Assembly (NCBI RefSeq): GCF_029087225.1
Contig: NZ_JARFJD010000032.1
Span: 1 to 38,200, forward strand
DNA: 38,200 bases
Direction of reading: 5' to 3'
Origin: Limnobacter olei
GTDB taxonomy: Bacteria; Pseudomonadota; Gammaproteobacteria; Burkholderiales; Burkholderiaceae_B
The position numbers and the translations under genes were made by a program. The notes beneath the pieces are model-generated. The model was not told the origin of the DNA and searched no databases. It saw only the letters and a program-made list of their open reading frames with translations. This document shows, one piece after another, positions 9,501 through 15,762 of the stretch. Positions within the stretch are counted from its first letter, which is position 1. Each line of letters starts with the position of its first letter.

Positions 9501-11811
9501 CAATCGTGGGTGCGGCAAAGGTCAATGCCTTGGTGATGTTGCGCAGATTGTCGTCGCGGCTTTCGGTCATGCGACGAAGCGTTGGCGAATCGCCGTAGGC
9601 CTTGGCCAATACCGCATTTTGAATTCGACGGTACCCAGTGGTAGACAGGCGACCATCGGATTCCAGCATGTCACTTTGCTCGGTGATGGGTAGCGTGGCC
9701 ATGAACTGGCGAATGAAATCAATGCTTGAGTCAAAATCGCCGTTTTCGTCCGGGTTCAACCCTTCCAAGGAAGTCAACCGACTGGCATCCGAAAGCGCCG
9801 CCTCGCTTGGGCTCATGCGCTGCACTGTAGATGCGTTGGCCTGGCGTGCGAACTCCGCGCGATTAACGGGCGTTGAACGCACGCGCACAAGCACCGGCTT
9901 TTGAACCTGGTCAATCTGTTCAGGAGTCAATCCAAACTGTTGAGCATTGGCGCGCAGAAACGATTTGTAGTCTTCGGCTTTTTGGCCATTGGCCTGGTAC
10001 ACACGTTTAAGGGCAATGGTTCGAGCATTGCCCGATTCAACCAGACCATCAGCACCCACAATCGGCGCACCGGTGGCAGCATCAGCAGACACACCCAGGC
10101 GTGCGGGGTCCAATTTACCCACAATGCCACTGATTTGAATTTCACTGGCTTGTCGTGAGCGGTCCCTTGGCTGCAATTCTTTGGGGTACAGGGGGTTGGC
10201 TTTCAGGTTTTCATCGTTGGATGTCACCAGATCGGCCGCGTCCATGATGGCGTACTGACCTTGAATCTTTGCGCCTGACTCGGTGGAAAACTCGGTTTCA
10301 ATCCCTGGTACCGCCTTGGGCCAAGTCTTGGCAATTTCATCGCGCTCCATGGCCAATTCCTGGGCACGGGTGGCAATTTCGTTACGCTCGGCATCAAAGG
10401 CCTCGCCGTAGCCATTTTCTGGCGACAGTTCAGTAAGGCGTTCAGTCAAGCGGCCAATCTCGCTGTCCAACTCCTGGGCACGGTCCAAGGCGGTCAATTG
10501 CACGGGCGTTTTCAACGCGCGTACCGCTTCATCATCGGTGGCACTGGCCACGTTCTCACTGCCCGATGTGTCCGGCGTAGCAGGATCGGGTTTAAATGTC
10601 ACCGCATTTGCGGTAGAGCCTTCCGCAATTGCGGTACCGCCCTCGCCTTCTTGATCGGGCTCCAGGTTCTGGCCTGCACGCGCAATGCCGCGTGAATCCA
10701 GGTCATTGCCCTGGGCATTTTTCAGGTTGTAAGCAGTTTCAACGGCAGACTGCGACAAACCGGCAAACGATTCAATCACCGCATCGTAAACATCGGCCTC
10801 CCCAGTGGCTGCCAACTCACCCAGGTATTCACCCACGCCCTCACCGGCCGTTTCCATGGTCAAGCCGGTACCACCGGCAGCCAATCGGTTTTTCAGTGTG
10901 GTGGCTGCTTGCGCCGCCTTCTTTCCCGCCTCTTCGGCAGCGGTGCGAAGGGCCGCATCACTTAATGCCGATTCAACCGCTTCACGACTGGCCACATCCA
11001 CACCCGCGCGGGACAACACCTTTGCTTCAGCGCGTGCACCAGCTTCAATGGCTTCTTTTGCAAAACCCTTGGCCACCAAACCACCGGCACCCAGGGTGGC
11101 CGCATCCACAGCAGTGATCACGCCACCTTTTACCGCACCTTCCTTGATCGCTTCACCGCGTTCAGCCTCAGTAAAACCACCCTCGGCCTTTTCAATGGCC
11201 TTGCCGCCTGTCTCCAATGCCGCATTGCCCAGGAACATGCCGCCCAGGAAACCACCCACGCCACCCACAGTTGCACCAACAGCAGAACCGGCAGGGCCAA
11301 GCAACGCGCCCAAGGTGCCACCAGCAACTGCACCGGCTTTCGCACCGGCCAAGCCAGAACCCAGCGACACGGCACTGTTGGGGGCTTGTTCAATCACAAA
11401 TTGAGCAGCACCTTCGGGGTTGTTGGCCAATGCGCCGCCGACAGCACCAATGGAATCGAGCACACCGGCATCCTCACCCAGTTTTTGGCGACGACTTTCC
11501 AAGTCTGCATTGAGGTTTTGAAGGGCTTGAGGCTTATCGGCAGCAGCTTTGTTTTGACTGGCCGCGTAACCTTCCACATCAGCCAAATCACCAGTTACGG
11601 TATTGCCAGCAGCACCGAGCATGCGCCCAGTACCTTTTGCACCCTCATAAAGGGAAACGCCTAAATCCTTGACGACATCGAGTACGCCACGGTCTTCGTC
11701 TTTTTTCTTCTTCGGTGTTGGCGCATCGAACTGATCAAAGAAGTTATCAGAAGACGAACCAGAGGAATTGGAATCAGTGGAATCAAATTGATCGAAGAAA
11801 TTTTTTTCCAT
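586..11811 (-). CDS. Giant multidomain polyvalent virion protein (3741 residues)
   Basis: Such proteins (Iyer/Aravind polyvalent class) are packaged in the virion and injected with the DNA, carrying several effector and protective domains. Visible parts, in order: two NFFDQFD motifs (residues 4-10 and 23-29); a glycine-rich hydrophobic stretch (~140-205) suited to membrane insertion; a DdrB-like ParB domain (~515-700); a second ParB-like domain with DGHHQ at 1031; a polyvalent-associated domain with a zincin-like HEWGH at 1683; a metallopeptidase-like domain with HESFVH at 2108; an LPD3-like region (~2250-2395); an ADP-ribosyltransferase-like domain starting YHGT (H2445) with GVYFSD and KEYVVF; a second metallopeptidase with HEAAH at 2681; and a long helical C-terminus resembling LPD38 (~2900-3741). 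Domain names are from memory and approximate. The gene follows two ejection-protein genes, as expected for a co-injected cargo. No lytic transglycosylase or RNA polymerase motif was recognised. Confidence 0.85.
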   Translation of the reverse strand: MEKNFFDQFDSTDSNSSGSSSDNFFDQFDAPTPKKKKDEDRGVLDVVKDLGVSLYEGAKGTGRMLGAAGNTVTGDLADVEGYAASQNKAAADKPQALQNLNADLESRRQKLGEDAGVLDSIGAVGGALANNPEGAAQFVIEQAPNSAVSLGSGLAGAKAGAVAGGTLGALLGPAGSAVGATVGGVGGFLGGMFLGNAALETGGKAIEKAEGGFTEAERGEAIKEGAVKGGVITAVDAATLGAGGLVAKGFAKEAIEAGARAEAKVLSRAGVDVASREAVESALSDAALRTAAEEAGKKAAQAATTLKNRLAAGGTGLTMETAGEGVGEYLGELAATGEADVYDAVIESFAGLSQSAVETAYNLKNAQGNDLDSRGIARAGQNLEPDQEGEGGTAIAEGSTANAVTFKPDPATPDTSGSENVASATDDEAVRALKTPVQLTALDRAQELDSEIGRLTERLTELSPENGYGEAFDAERNEIATRAQELAMERDEIAKTWPKAVPGIETEFSTESGAKIQGQYAIMDAADLVTSNDENLKANPLYPKELQPRDRSRQASEIQISGIVGKLDPARLGVSADAATGAPIVGADGLVESGNARTIALKRVYQANGQKAEDYKSFLRANAQQFGLTPEQIDQVQKPVLVRVRSTPVNRAEFARQANASTVQRMSPSEAALSDASRLTSLEGLNPDENGDFDSSIDFIRQFMATLPITEQSDMLESDGRLSTTGYRRIQNAVLAKAYGDSPTLRRMTESRDDNLRNITKALTFAAPTIAAARERIASGSMYDADIASDLIQAVEGLSSIKQRGWTVDQELAQTDLTGPKYSEESAELLNFLDQNIRSPRRIAEFMQRYYEALEAAGDPNQGTMFDEPVAPTRQGLINQARGQNVPTTANTERGIDPEAAQAAQESGGQPEDAPRNQGRNQGDEGPGSGTGARSEESSREDANWVNYPKKSGTLGIPRAEMPQIKSEARGALVQFLKARGIDSESKSVPASELKPTQAEYSADKVKRFIESGPVDGSRSVLISSDNHVLDGHHQWMTFQAMGKEVPVIQLNAPIRELLEQVYEFPSAKRSEGAPTESGTETTAAANSQFPTISETKAPSMGPMGSVKITPIAQGKPLFRQTNLEGLDDVARYDNQAENINLFVTDNVDLALGQAGNKGVLIEFRPDSLSGTENVKPGTGDATGREYKANVMAKRPIAAVTMNAVDFPRLRGVTRNLLRREFTKSVLGDGIVQYKRNGLEVTGETGSIASKGISKTVPKTTGLPIAAAKKRNTEDAGEELVANKRNRPDQALTWNDLKNKEATLRVNETTKANVYPKPNYEELVQGGMEPLVAHMVKQAYDSLSPKPQVRSAPTDQDLQLYIEAVNIYMKGVTQWATDEKAVADWLKSANGRSSVRGSENAPKIPLEYVYPTGWRNNRDRLMVIGGNKALSALQPGYTEIKKATRDLEKGWPKKVEAWVKQGYQIADGSKAEADFFENSTGVTASIKVPRARGLASIAAKSFPGLKQGDKEVSDWVSSTIAQFKDSFIVLDKQGRNKGAAKSIESAEELARQLVKRKSSSTEVSDKGISVLQAQREGPEYRMEGEDVTSERFLETFGFRGVNFGNWMKGKSNEKERQLHLNHAYDSFMDLAALLNLPPQAMSLNGLLGIAFGAQGRSGAAAHFVPGVNEINLTRESGAGSLGHEWGHALDHYFARLAGLERDTEPFITEHANSNPMRRVSELVDGKYKVVEKPRFDEQLRPEILDKFKAVVDSINKRELTPAEMLVRRNDALARSKKNVDGWLNAIRKDLERAAKTDAEKYLLEFDGLAAKIRALELGDGAVQAGNSAISPAVDSIRSLFKSATGRLYSLDQIRGLQSNVDSLRYLSEAKNDDKSHIPQFVPTDFSKNAQELDGQKGGKAYWNTTVEKFARAFDAYLTDRLAERAQVNSYLSHTGRDGPTVPQGQERKAINTAFDALVGEFKTREEDGGVVLFNRETASPESDDLNETPDDIVRRVLGVDTATARAAMDRVSFPWQNRSNNIKSLADRRDALEIEALSVLAAWKNPPKLVVVESLQDARTPLAIRRLDEKQRAQGASGSIPGFFFDNTVYLVTDSVKDRASMVRTLAHESFVHYGFRNVYGSALDGILTQLYQARPDLVKKKAKQYGMDISDKRQRLEAAEEVLAEMAETDPNLGFVRRAIAAIRTWLRANFPFMNQLSLTDDEIIQNFIAPARNWVKNGARQATLAPVFDAQNPAFSRSTDATASEEFKKWFGDWKQAASARMPRAASGLEQAKETAKTFVGKPIVNRSTDLVGMVSNNNLSKMASQKAGDKSASMLDHALAIANLDKLFENAVLDHSHADNKGEPTIKAIRRYIAPMFGVNGDLRAVKLTVKETTGPKEPNPIYTVEAMEIENPPSVLSRANPNKTGIRPQAGLSSSVKSMLDQVNDVSKVVDKEGEPLVVYHGTGADISKFKPSARGSFGSGVYFSDRETAENYASSGDAATIVPVYLSMKNPLVVDADYGRGEEIDFDSAAIPLVEALFGGEAGPVIEKSKNGDGFFGKEIQQEAKRQGFDGLILTYPDGSKEYVVFDPTQIKSAIGNQGTFDPDNADIRLSNSGVGGGVDVAALEKLAASVKKRLPNLPEVVVLGEPYQAPRALREYIVQQGAVLDAEGAYHNGKLYMFASGLADLARAEFVLAEHEAAHFGLRAVLGDRLKAVMNQIYNNNSSVRKAATELQRNGKLTNAQATEEVLVDMPSSELIRLKGWRKLTALIRDWLDSAGFSNLAKKLQKWLAAGMDTQQQADLYAADIVRAARDFVAGKSLGRAETSLVRTEAMLSRGDGEVALSRAAAPKTVAERASDIISSKAEAVAPLEKVLKTATKLTGIERLTNKIYDEAANLLQRLPETVKAGVVSDYGVPEAVIDQRVLLQGRQRVQLRKAGNLVEKLATLTREESRVAYEWLNAGDSPRAQQLMDALPADSVKVLKDVQQMIDRLSREAMALGQLDAETFERNKFAYLRRSYAKHIMEQTKGEKARRSRVLSILGDQYKGRGLTDSVPMAKIQNLAPEWWGRKMAKGKADTALKGQKFVRMERRKAAGQGTAPLPGMQDKADGKLLEVVFYPAGEQLPNKYADWKQAGIWEVRTVKGNDAVMWRDFTKAERESMGEVDEARFAIAKTLHGMIHDVEVGRYLEWLGIKYAKKPGEEMEGDIVEASERYRDTFKPTDWVQVPETKVSGTNVLKYGKLAGRYIPGPIWNDLRQVVNGQFRLGDTYAKILSLWKTSKTALSPAVHMNNIMSNFVMADWHGVTAGHVAKALRLVLAASKGENEGLLAGTGKAISRAVGISDREAAREVLNRYSDSGGDVGSWVTNEIATDQLEPLLKSLEVELAVTAGASHQAQTGVFAALQHALMLRFPSAWEAFKPSKTARAIGNEAKALISLYQTEDNIFRLAAWLRAKEQGMDDLSAGKASRKSFLDYNINAPWIQAMRNSVFPFISFTYRAVPMMLEVAGKRPHKLLKLMMVAGALNALGAMLAGDDDEEERKLLPEEKAGKIWGMVPKLIRMPWNDKFGSPVYLDIRRFIPVGDVLDLGATTAAFPILPVMQVSGPLALIIELLTNKSMFTGKPITQETDTAVQIAVKVVDHLYKSFAPNILGLPGTYATEGVVGSFTGRTDAFGREMSTAQAVASSFGIKLGSYPADVLRRNLRAKTQFQMMEIQRNISQLKRQRQTGRLDKDEFADKVRVELEKKAKVQKELAEKLK

Positions 11812-11822
11812 AGCAAGCGGCC

Positions 11823-11843
11823 AAATTGGTGATTTACCAATTT
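11823..11843 (-). promoter_or_regulatory. Perfect hairpin in the leader of the polyvalent gene
   Basis: AAATTGGT and ACCAATTT pair over 8 bp with a 5-nt loop. The hairpin begins one base after the CAAGGATG leader element and ends 11 nt before the ATG of the giant gene. No good Shine-Dalgarno sequence lies between hairpin and ATG; the nearest AAGGA is the one inside the leader element. Folding the hairpin would bring that AAGGA within about 16 nt of the start, so the structure may help or gate ribosome binding. Confidence 0.5.
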
Positions 11844-11844
11844 A

Positions 11845-11860
11845 GCCATCCTTGCAACGG
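11845..11860 (-). promoter_or_regulatory. Leader element copy 1 (CAAGGATG family), upstream of the polyvalent gene
   Basis: On the transcribed strand it reads CCGTTGCAAGGATGGC. It shares the invariant CAAGGATG with five other intergenic leaders in this window and lies 33 nt before the ATG of the giant gene. The GGA-centred core matches the CsrA-type RNA site; a promoter or operator role is the alternative. Confidence 0.6.
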
Positions 11861-11866
11861 ACCTAC

Positions 11867-13390
11867 CTATTGCAGGTATGAGGCAGACGCACCCTTGCCG
11901 TACTTGGCATCAAACTGACTGGCCAAGCCTGGGTTTTTCTTCAATGCATCAATCGCAGCCTGGGGAACCGCTCCACCACCGCCACCAGTGCCTACATCCA
12001 TCACCCACTTTCCAGCGCGCTTGGTGTACCCCATTTCCTGCATGGTTTCATTGGCGGCAGACACTGCATCAGCGGGATCGGCCATGTTCTTAATGCCTTG
12101 CTCAACAAAGCCCTGGAACATATCAGCAGGGTTCCCGGTTTTCTTGGTCAGGGCCATGGTCAAGCCTTCTTTCATATCGGCAGCCAAACCAGAGCGCACC
12201 AAGGCGTTGGCCAGCTTCACATCCGAAGGTGCGTTTTTGTCCAAGGTGCCTGTTACATCAATCAGACCAGTTTTCACGGCGTTGATAGTATCCTTGTCCA
12301 ACTTATCCACAGTGGTGCCCTGTTGCTTGGCATACAGCGCCACCGCCGCTTCTTGCTTGGCAGTCTTCTCGGCTTTGGATTCATTGCGATCGGAAACGCT
12401 CATGTTGAACTGAGCAGCCGCACGACCATCGGCACGGTCAGCGCGCGCATCAGCGTTTTCCGCACGTTGATTGGTTTGCTGTTGGTAGTACCGGGTGAAT
12501 ACCTTGTCAGCCTTGTCGATCGCCTCCAACTCAGCCAGGGTGTTGATCGTGCGCACGGCACCGTTGTTGTCTTTGTACTTGATGATTCGAGTGTCTGGAC
12601 CATTCTTGGACTTCACCACCTCATCAGAAACCACCGAAGCAGGATCAATCTTGGATTTTCCGGCTTGGTTGAAAGACTGAGCAACTTCATCGATGGTTGA
12701 GCCGTTTTGTAAGGCACGCAAAGCGCCTGAATAACCCTCCGCTTGCACCGCTTGAATTTGTTGAGCAAACTGAGCAAAGCCCTCAGTGGACAGCTTGTTG
12801 TACTTTGCATCGACGTCAAACAATGCAGCACGATCGGCAAGTGAGTCACCCACACTGTATTCAGGCTTCATGGGTGCCGAAGGAGGTGGGCCCAATTCAG
12901 GGCCGCTCTTGCCGGAAGCCTTGGCAGACTCATAAGACTTTAATTTGGATTGATAGTCTTGCATGGCCTTGTTGTACTCGGCTTGTTGGGTACCAAAACG
13001 GGTCGATTCAAAAGCGCGTTTTTTCGCACCGTTGTATTCCTCTTCTTCGTTGTACTTTTTATCGGCCCGGGCCTCGGTTTTCAGCTGTCTTTCCAGTTCC
13101 ATGCCGCGAATAGGATCGTTCTTTTTAATGACGCCTGCAATCGCCTGGTTACGCAATAAATTCATCTGGGTTTCATCCAGCGGCTTCTCGTAAATTTTAC
13201 CCATGAACTTGGTCTTGGTTGGGCCCATCACCGGCCGGTCATTCTCGTCCACCATGGTCATGCCATCGGCAGTAGTTTGGGCACTGTTCACTTGTTCAGG
13301 TGCAGAGTCCATGATCCGCTTGATTTCGTCTTTTTCAGCAGATTCTTCGCGCATCTTACTGATCGTTTTTATGATCGAAAAAATTGACAT
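11867..13390 (-). CDS. Internal virion (ejection) protein, 507 residues
   Basis: A highly charged, mostly helical protein without recognised catalytic motifs. It has K/E/D/Q-rich stretches around residues 90-180, an Arg/Ala/Asp-rich helical segment (~300-345) and a glycine-rich patch near the C-terminus. Podoviral DNA-ejection proteins are typically large, helical and poorly conserved, and are encoded after the tail genes, which is this gene's position. It sits 19 nt after another ejection-protein candidate and directly before the giant injected protein. The ATG is preceded by AAGGCGG at good spacing. The role is inferred from position and composition, not from a family match. Confidence 0.6.
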   Translation of the reverse strand: MSIFSIIKTISKMREESAEKDEIKRIMDSAPEQVNSAQTTADGMTMVDENDRPVMGPTKTKFMGKIYEKPLDETQMNLLRNQAIAGVIKKNDPIRGMELERQLKTEARADKKYNEEEEYNGAKKRAFESTRFGTQQAEYNKAMQDYQSKLKSYESAKASGKSGPELGPPPSAPMKPEYSVGDSLADRAALFDVDAKYNKLSTEGFAQFAQQIQAVQAEGYSGALRALQNGSTIDEVAQSFNQAGKSKIDPASVVSDEVVKSKNGPDTRIIKYKDNNGAVRTINTLAELEAIDKADKVFTRYYQQQTNQRAENADARADRADGRAAAQFNMSVSDRNESKAEKTAKQEAAVALYAKQQGTTVDKLDKDTINAVKTGLIDVTGTLDKNAPSDVKLANALVRSGLAADMKEGLTMALTKKTGNPADMFQGFVEQGIKNMADPADAVSAANETMQEMGYTKRAGKWVMDVGTGGGGGAVPQAAIDALKKNPGLASQFDAKYGKGASASYLQ

Positions 13391-13409
13391 TTAAACCGCC
13401 TTGTTTAAT

Positions 13410-15182
13410 TTATTGTCCAATACCCAAAAGAGCCATTTGAGCGTCTAAGTTCTGTTGTCGTCCCTTGATAAACAGGCTCGATTGATTGTTGAGAATGTTG
13501 GTCAAGCCACTCAAGGCAACCTGGTTGCCCTGCAGTTGCGTGTTGTTGGCCTGGTTCATGTTGGCCAAGTAGCTTTGTCCTGGTGCCATTTGGTTCTGAT
13601 TGGCCGAGTTACCCGCATTGATGGACAAGCCATAAGCCCCCTGGGAGGCACCTGGCAGGCCACGGGCCATGCCGGTGACATCCAGGCGTTTGGCCCAAGC
13701 CAGCGAGTCGTCCTGAATACGCTGATTGCGCGAGGTGTTGGCCGTGTTCAAATCACGATTAAAGGCATCGGTCATTGCAGCATTGCCGGTCACAAACGTG
13801 TCGCGGTTGGCAGCCATCGAGCCTTGGAGTGCCGAAGTTTGCAGGCCCATACCGGCCATCTTCGCACCCATGCCGGTGGTAAAGTTGTCCCGGTTAAATG
13901 CCATGTTGTCCTGCAAAGCACCAGTGGCCCGATCAGCAGAATCAGTCAGCGCGGCCGTGCTGGTCATGAAATTGTCGCGGCCTGCCTGCATGCGCCCCGC
14001 CATGCTGCTTTCTTGACGATTCATTGCCTCGGTCGTGGCAGCCTGGCCGGTTGTAAACGTGCGCTGATTGTTGTCCAAGCCTTCACGCATTGCAGCCTCA
14101 CCGCGCGACATGGCACTACCCAACTCGCCCTGAGTTTGGCTAAATGCACCCTGCTTCAAGCCAATGCCATTGGTCAAAATGTTGCGGTACCGGTCGGTGG
14201 AGGCATTGCGCTGGTTGTTGGCGGCAGCGGCCAACTGGGTAGCATTGGTGGTGCTCAAGGTGTCCAGATTGGCAGGAACACTCAGGCCATAGCGAAGAGC
14301 CTGGCGCGCCGCCGTGTTCAATGCCTGAGTTTGGCCGGTGCGCGCATCAGCGACAGCCAGGCCCACATCGTCCTGGATGTCGGCAGCAAAACGATCACGA
14401 ATACCCGAATTACCACCAGTGGCAAGTCCAATATCGCGGTTTAGGTCTTCTTCAAAAGCACCAACCCGCTCACGCAGGGTCTGAGCATTGGCCTGGGCAG
14501 TGTCTTGCAACTGTTGAGCCCGGCCAGTCTGATTGGCCTCGTAGTTCTGAGTGCGCTGTGCAAGCGTACTGGCATTGTTGGCCCCAGTCTGAGCCAATTC
14601 ATCGGCGCGTCCAGTCTGAGCAGCCTCATAATCGCGCGCACGTTGATCAAACTCCCCGGCCTGTGTCATCTGCATGTTGCGCAATGCATCCGCACCAATA
14701 CCGGCCTTGGCCATATAGGCGGCGGTATCGGTGTTCAGTTCATTGGCCTGCCCCATCTGCATGTCTTGTAACTGCGCAGCCTGGGTGGTTTGCTGATTCT
14801 GGAAGTTAGTCGTGTTTTGCAGCAGCGTATCGGCCTGGGCTCGGCCCATATTCTGCATGGCCTGGCGTTCGGCGGCAGCCGCCGGATCACCAGAAGCGGC
14901 CTGCTCGGCCATTTGCTGCTCAAGCGGTCGGAATGTCTTGCTGTAATTGAAGTAATCGTCGCCCTGGGCCTTGGTCTGGTCCATCAACTCCAATTGCTTG
15001 TTGACGACCTGATCTGCTACCTGGCGGTTTGCATCAAATTGACGCTTGTTTTCCTCAAGCTGACGCTGCGCCTGCTCGTTGGCCAGTTGCTGCACTTCCT
15101 TGGAGGCATTGGCAACAGGTGAGTAATCTGGTGGGGGTGGAGCATCGCCACCGCCAAAAACTGCATCTACAAGGCCACCCAT
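13410..15182 (-). CDS. Internal virion protein with N-terminal coiled coil and internal repeats, 590 residues
   Basis: The N-terminus (GGLVDAVFGGGDAPPPPDY) is the glycine/proline-rich start common to podoviral internal virion proteins. It is followed by a Q/E/R-rich coiled coil (~25-75). Two repeat classes follow: units like YEAAQTGRADEL and YEANQTGRAQQL around residues 185-230, and units like NRDNFTTGMGA and NRDTFVTGNAA around 375-460. Repetitive Ala/Gln/Asn-rich helices fit a DNA-ejection or inner-core protein. The ATG follows the stop codon of the upstream gene with no gap (TAA-ATG), so the two are translationally coupled. Function is inferred from position between the tail nozzle and the polyvalent protein. 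Confidence 0.65.
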   Translation of the reverse strand: MGGLVDAVFGGGDAPPPPDYSPVANASKEVQQLANEQAQRQLEENKRQFDANRQVADQVVNKQLELMDQTKAQGDDYFNYSKTFRPLEQQMAEQAASGDPAAAAERQAMQNMGRAQADTLLQNTTNFQNQQTTQAAQLQDMQMGQANELNTDTAAYMAKAGIGADALRNMQMTQAGEFDQRARDYEAAQTGRADELAQTGANNASTLAQRTQNYEANQTGRAQQLQDTAQANAQTLRERVGAFEEDLNRDIGLATGGNSGIRDRFAADIQDDVGLAVADARTGQTQALNTAARQALRYGLSVPANLDTLSTTNATQLAAAANNQRNASTDRYRNILTNGIGLKQGAFSQTQGELGSAMSRGEAAMREGLDNNQRTFTTGQAATTEAMNRQESSMAGRMQAGRDNFMTSTAALTDSADRATGALQDNMAFNRDNFTTGMGAKMAGMGLQTSALQGSMAANRDTFVTGNAAMTDAFNRDLNTANTSRNQRIQDDSLAWAKRLDVTGMARGLPGASQGAYGLSINAGNSANQNQMAPGQSYLANMNQANNTQLQGNQVALSGLTNILNNQSSLFIKGRQQNLDAQMALLGIGQ

Positions 15183-15530
15183 TTATAACTCCTTCAAACC
15201 CACAGTTGTCATTTCTTTAAAGCCGGGTACCGCGCGAATCCAGCCACGACGACCAATAAACACAAGCGCACCAATACCATCACGCCGAGCGGATTGCTCA
15301 ACCTGGCTTACCAAGTGCAAAACCTCACTCAGTTCACCGGCAGCCACCCAAATTGAGCGCATCAAGCGCCCATTGATTTGAATGTCACGCACCAACACCA
15401 CGGAATGAGGGGCCTCAAACACCGTGACGTTCATGGTGAGCAACATTTCCCACGAACAGGGCGTCAGGCCCCGAGTAATCTCGGGTTCAATCAGGTGCCG
15501 CCATTTACTCAGAAGGTGCGCTTGGTCCAT
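15183..15530 (-). CDS. Small conserved phage protein, possibly GNAT-like, 115 residues
   Basis: I chose the ATG at 15530 (MDQAHLLSKW); the open frame extends further upstream but runs into the leader element. The C-terminal part has the pattern GALVFIGRRGWIRAVPGFKE, which recalls small phage proteins with a degenerate acetyltransferase-like fold found between nozzle and ejection-protein genes. I see no clear acetyl-CoA binding loop, so enzymatic activity is doubtful. A CAGG Shine-Dalgarno lies 8 nt before the start. A leader element with CAAGGATG ends 11 nt upstream, so initiation here could be controlled through it. The gene ends flush with the start of the next. Confidence 0.65.
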   Translation of the reverse strand: MDQAHLLSKWRHLIEPEITRGLTPCSWEMLLTMNVTVFEAPHSVVLVRDIQINGRLMRSIWVAAGELSEVLHLVSQVEQSARRDGIGALVFIGRRGWIRAVPGFKEMTTVGLKEL

Positions 15531-15541
15531 GGCTGTAGCCT

Positions 15542-15557
15542 GCCATCCTTGCAACGA
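15542..15557 (-). promoter_or_regulatory. Leader element copy 2 (CAAGGATG family), upstream of the 115-residue gene
   Basis: The sense strand reads TCGTTGCAAGGATGGC. UGC and GCA flank AAGGAUG, so the GGA can sit in a small hairpin loop. This copy ends only 11 nt before the ATG. That is hard to reconcile with a promoter whose start point lies downstream of the motif, but fits a site that competes with ribosomes. Confidence 0.6.
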
Positions 15558-15570
15558 ATCGTGCTTGGAA

Positions 15571-15762
15571 TCATTCCTGCAGCAACAAGATCAACTCATT
15601 GACCTTGGCGATGATTTCCGCATTGGTGGCAGTGCTGGGCAGCGTGGATATTCGACTATCGCGCCTACCCATAATCACTTCCAGGCTTTCCTTTACCGCC
15701 ACATCAAAACTCTGTCGCGATTGCTCGGGTTTAGGAACTTGGGGAATGGCGCGCTTTTTCAT
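15571..15762 (-). CDS. Small conserved phage protein, 63 residues
   Basis: The protein starts MKKRAIPQVPKPEQ, has a central SFDVAVKESLEVIMGRR segment and ends in a short helix rich in Ile, Leu and Val (IIAKVNELILLLQE). Similar short proteins occur after the nozzle gene in many related podoviruses, as I recall; their role is unknown. The start overlaps the nozzle stop as ATGA, indicating translational coupling and probably a virion or assembly role. No cysteine motif, signal peptide or membrane segment is seen. Confidence 0.65.
   Translation of the reverse strand: MKKRAIPQVPKPEQSRQSFDVAVKESLEVIMGRRDSRISTLPSTATNAEIIAKVNELILLLQE

Noticed and set aside
586-11811. N4-like virion RNA polymerase
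   Set aside because: The length is similar, but I found no RNA polymerase motifs; the visible domains are ParB-like, peptidase-like and ADP-ribosyltransferase-like.
13455-14444. Long open frame on the + strand opposite the 590-residue virion protein
   Set aside because: Antisense shadow of a repetitive, Gln/Ala-rich gene; no domain and no start signal.
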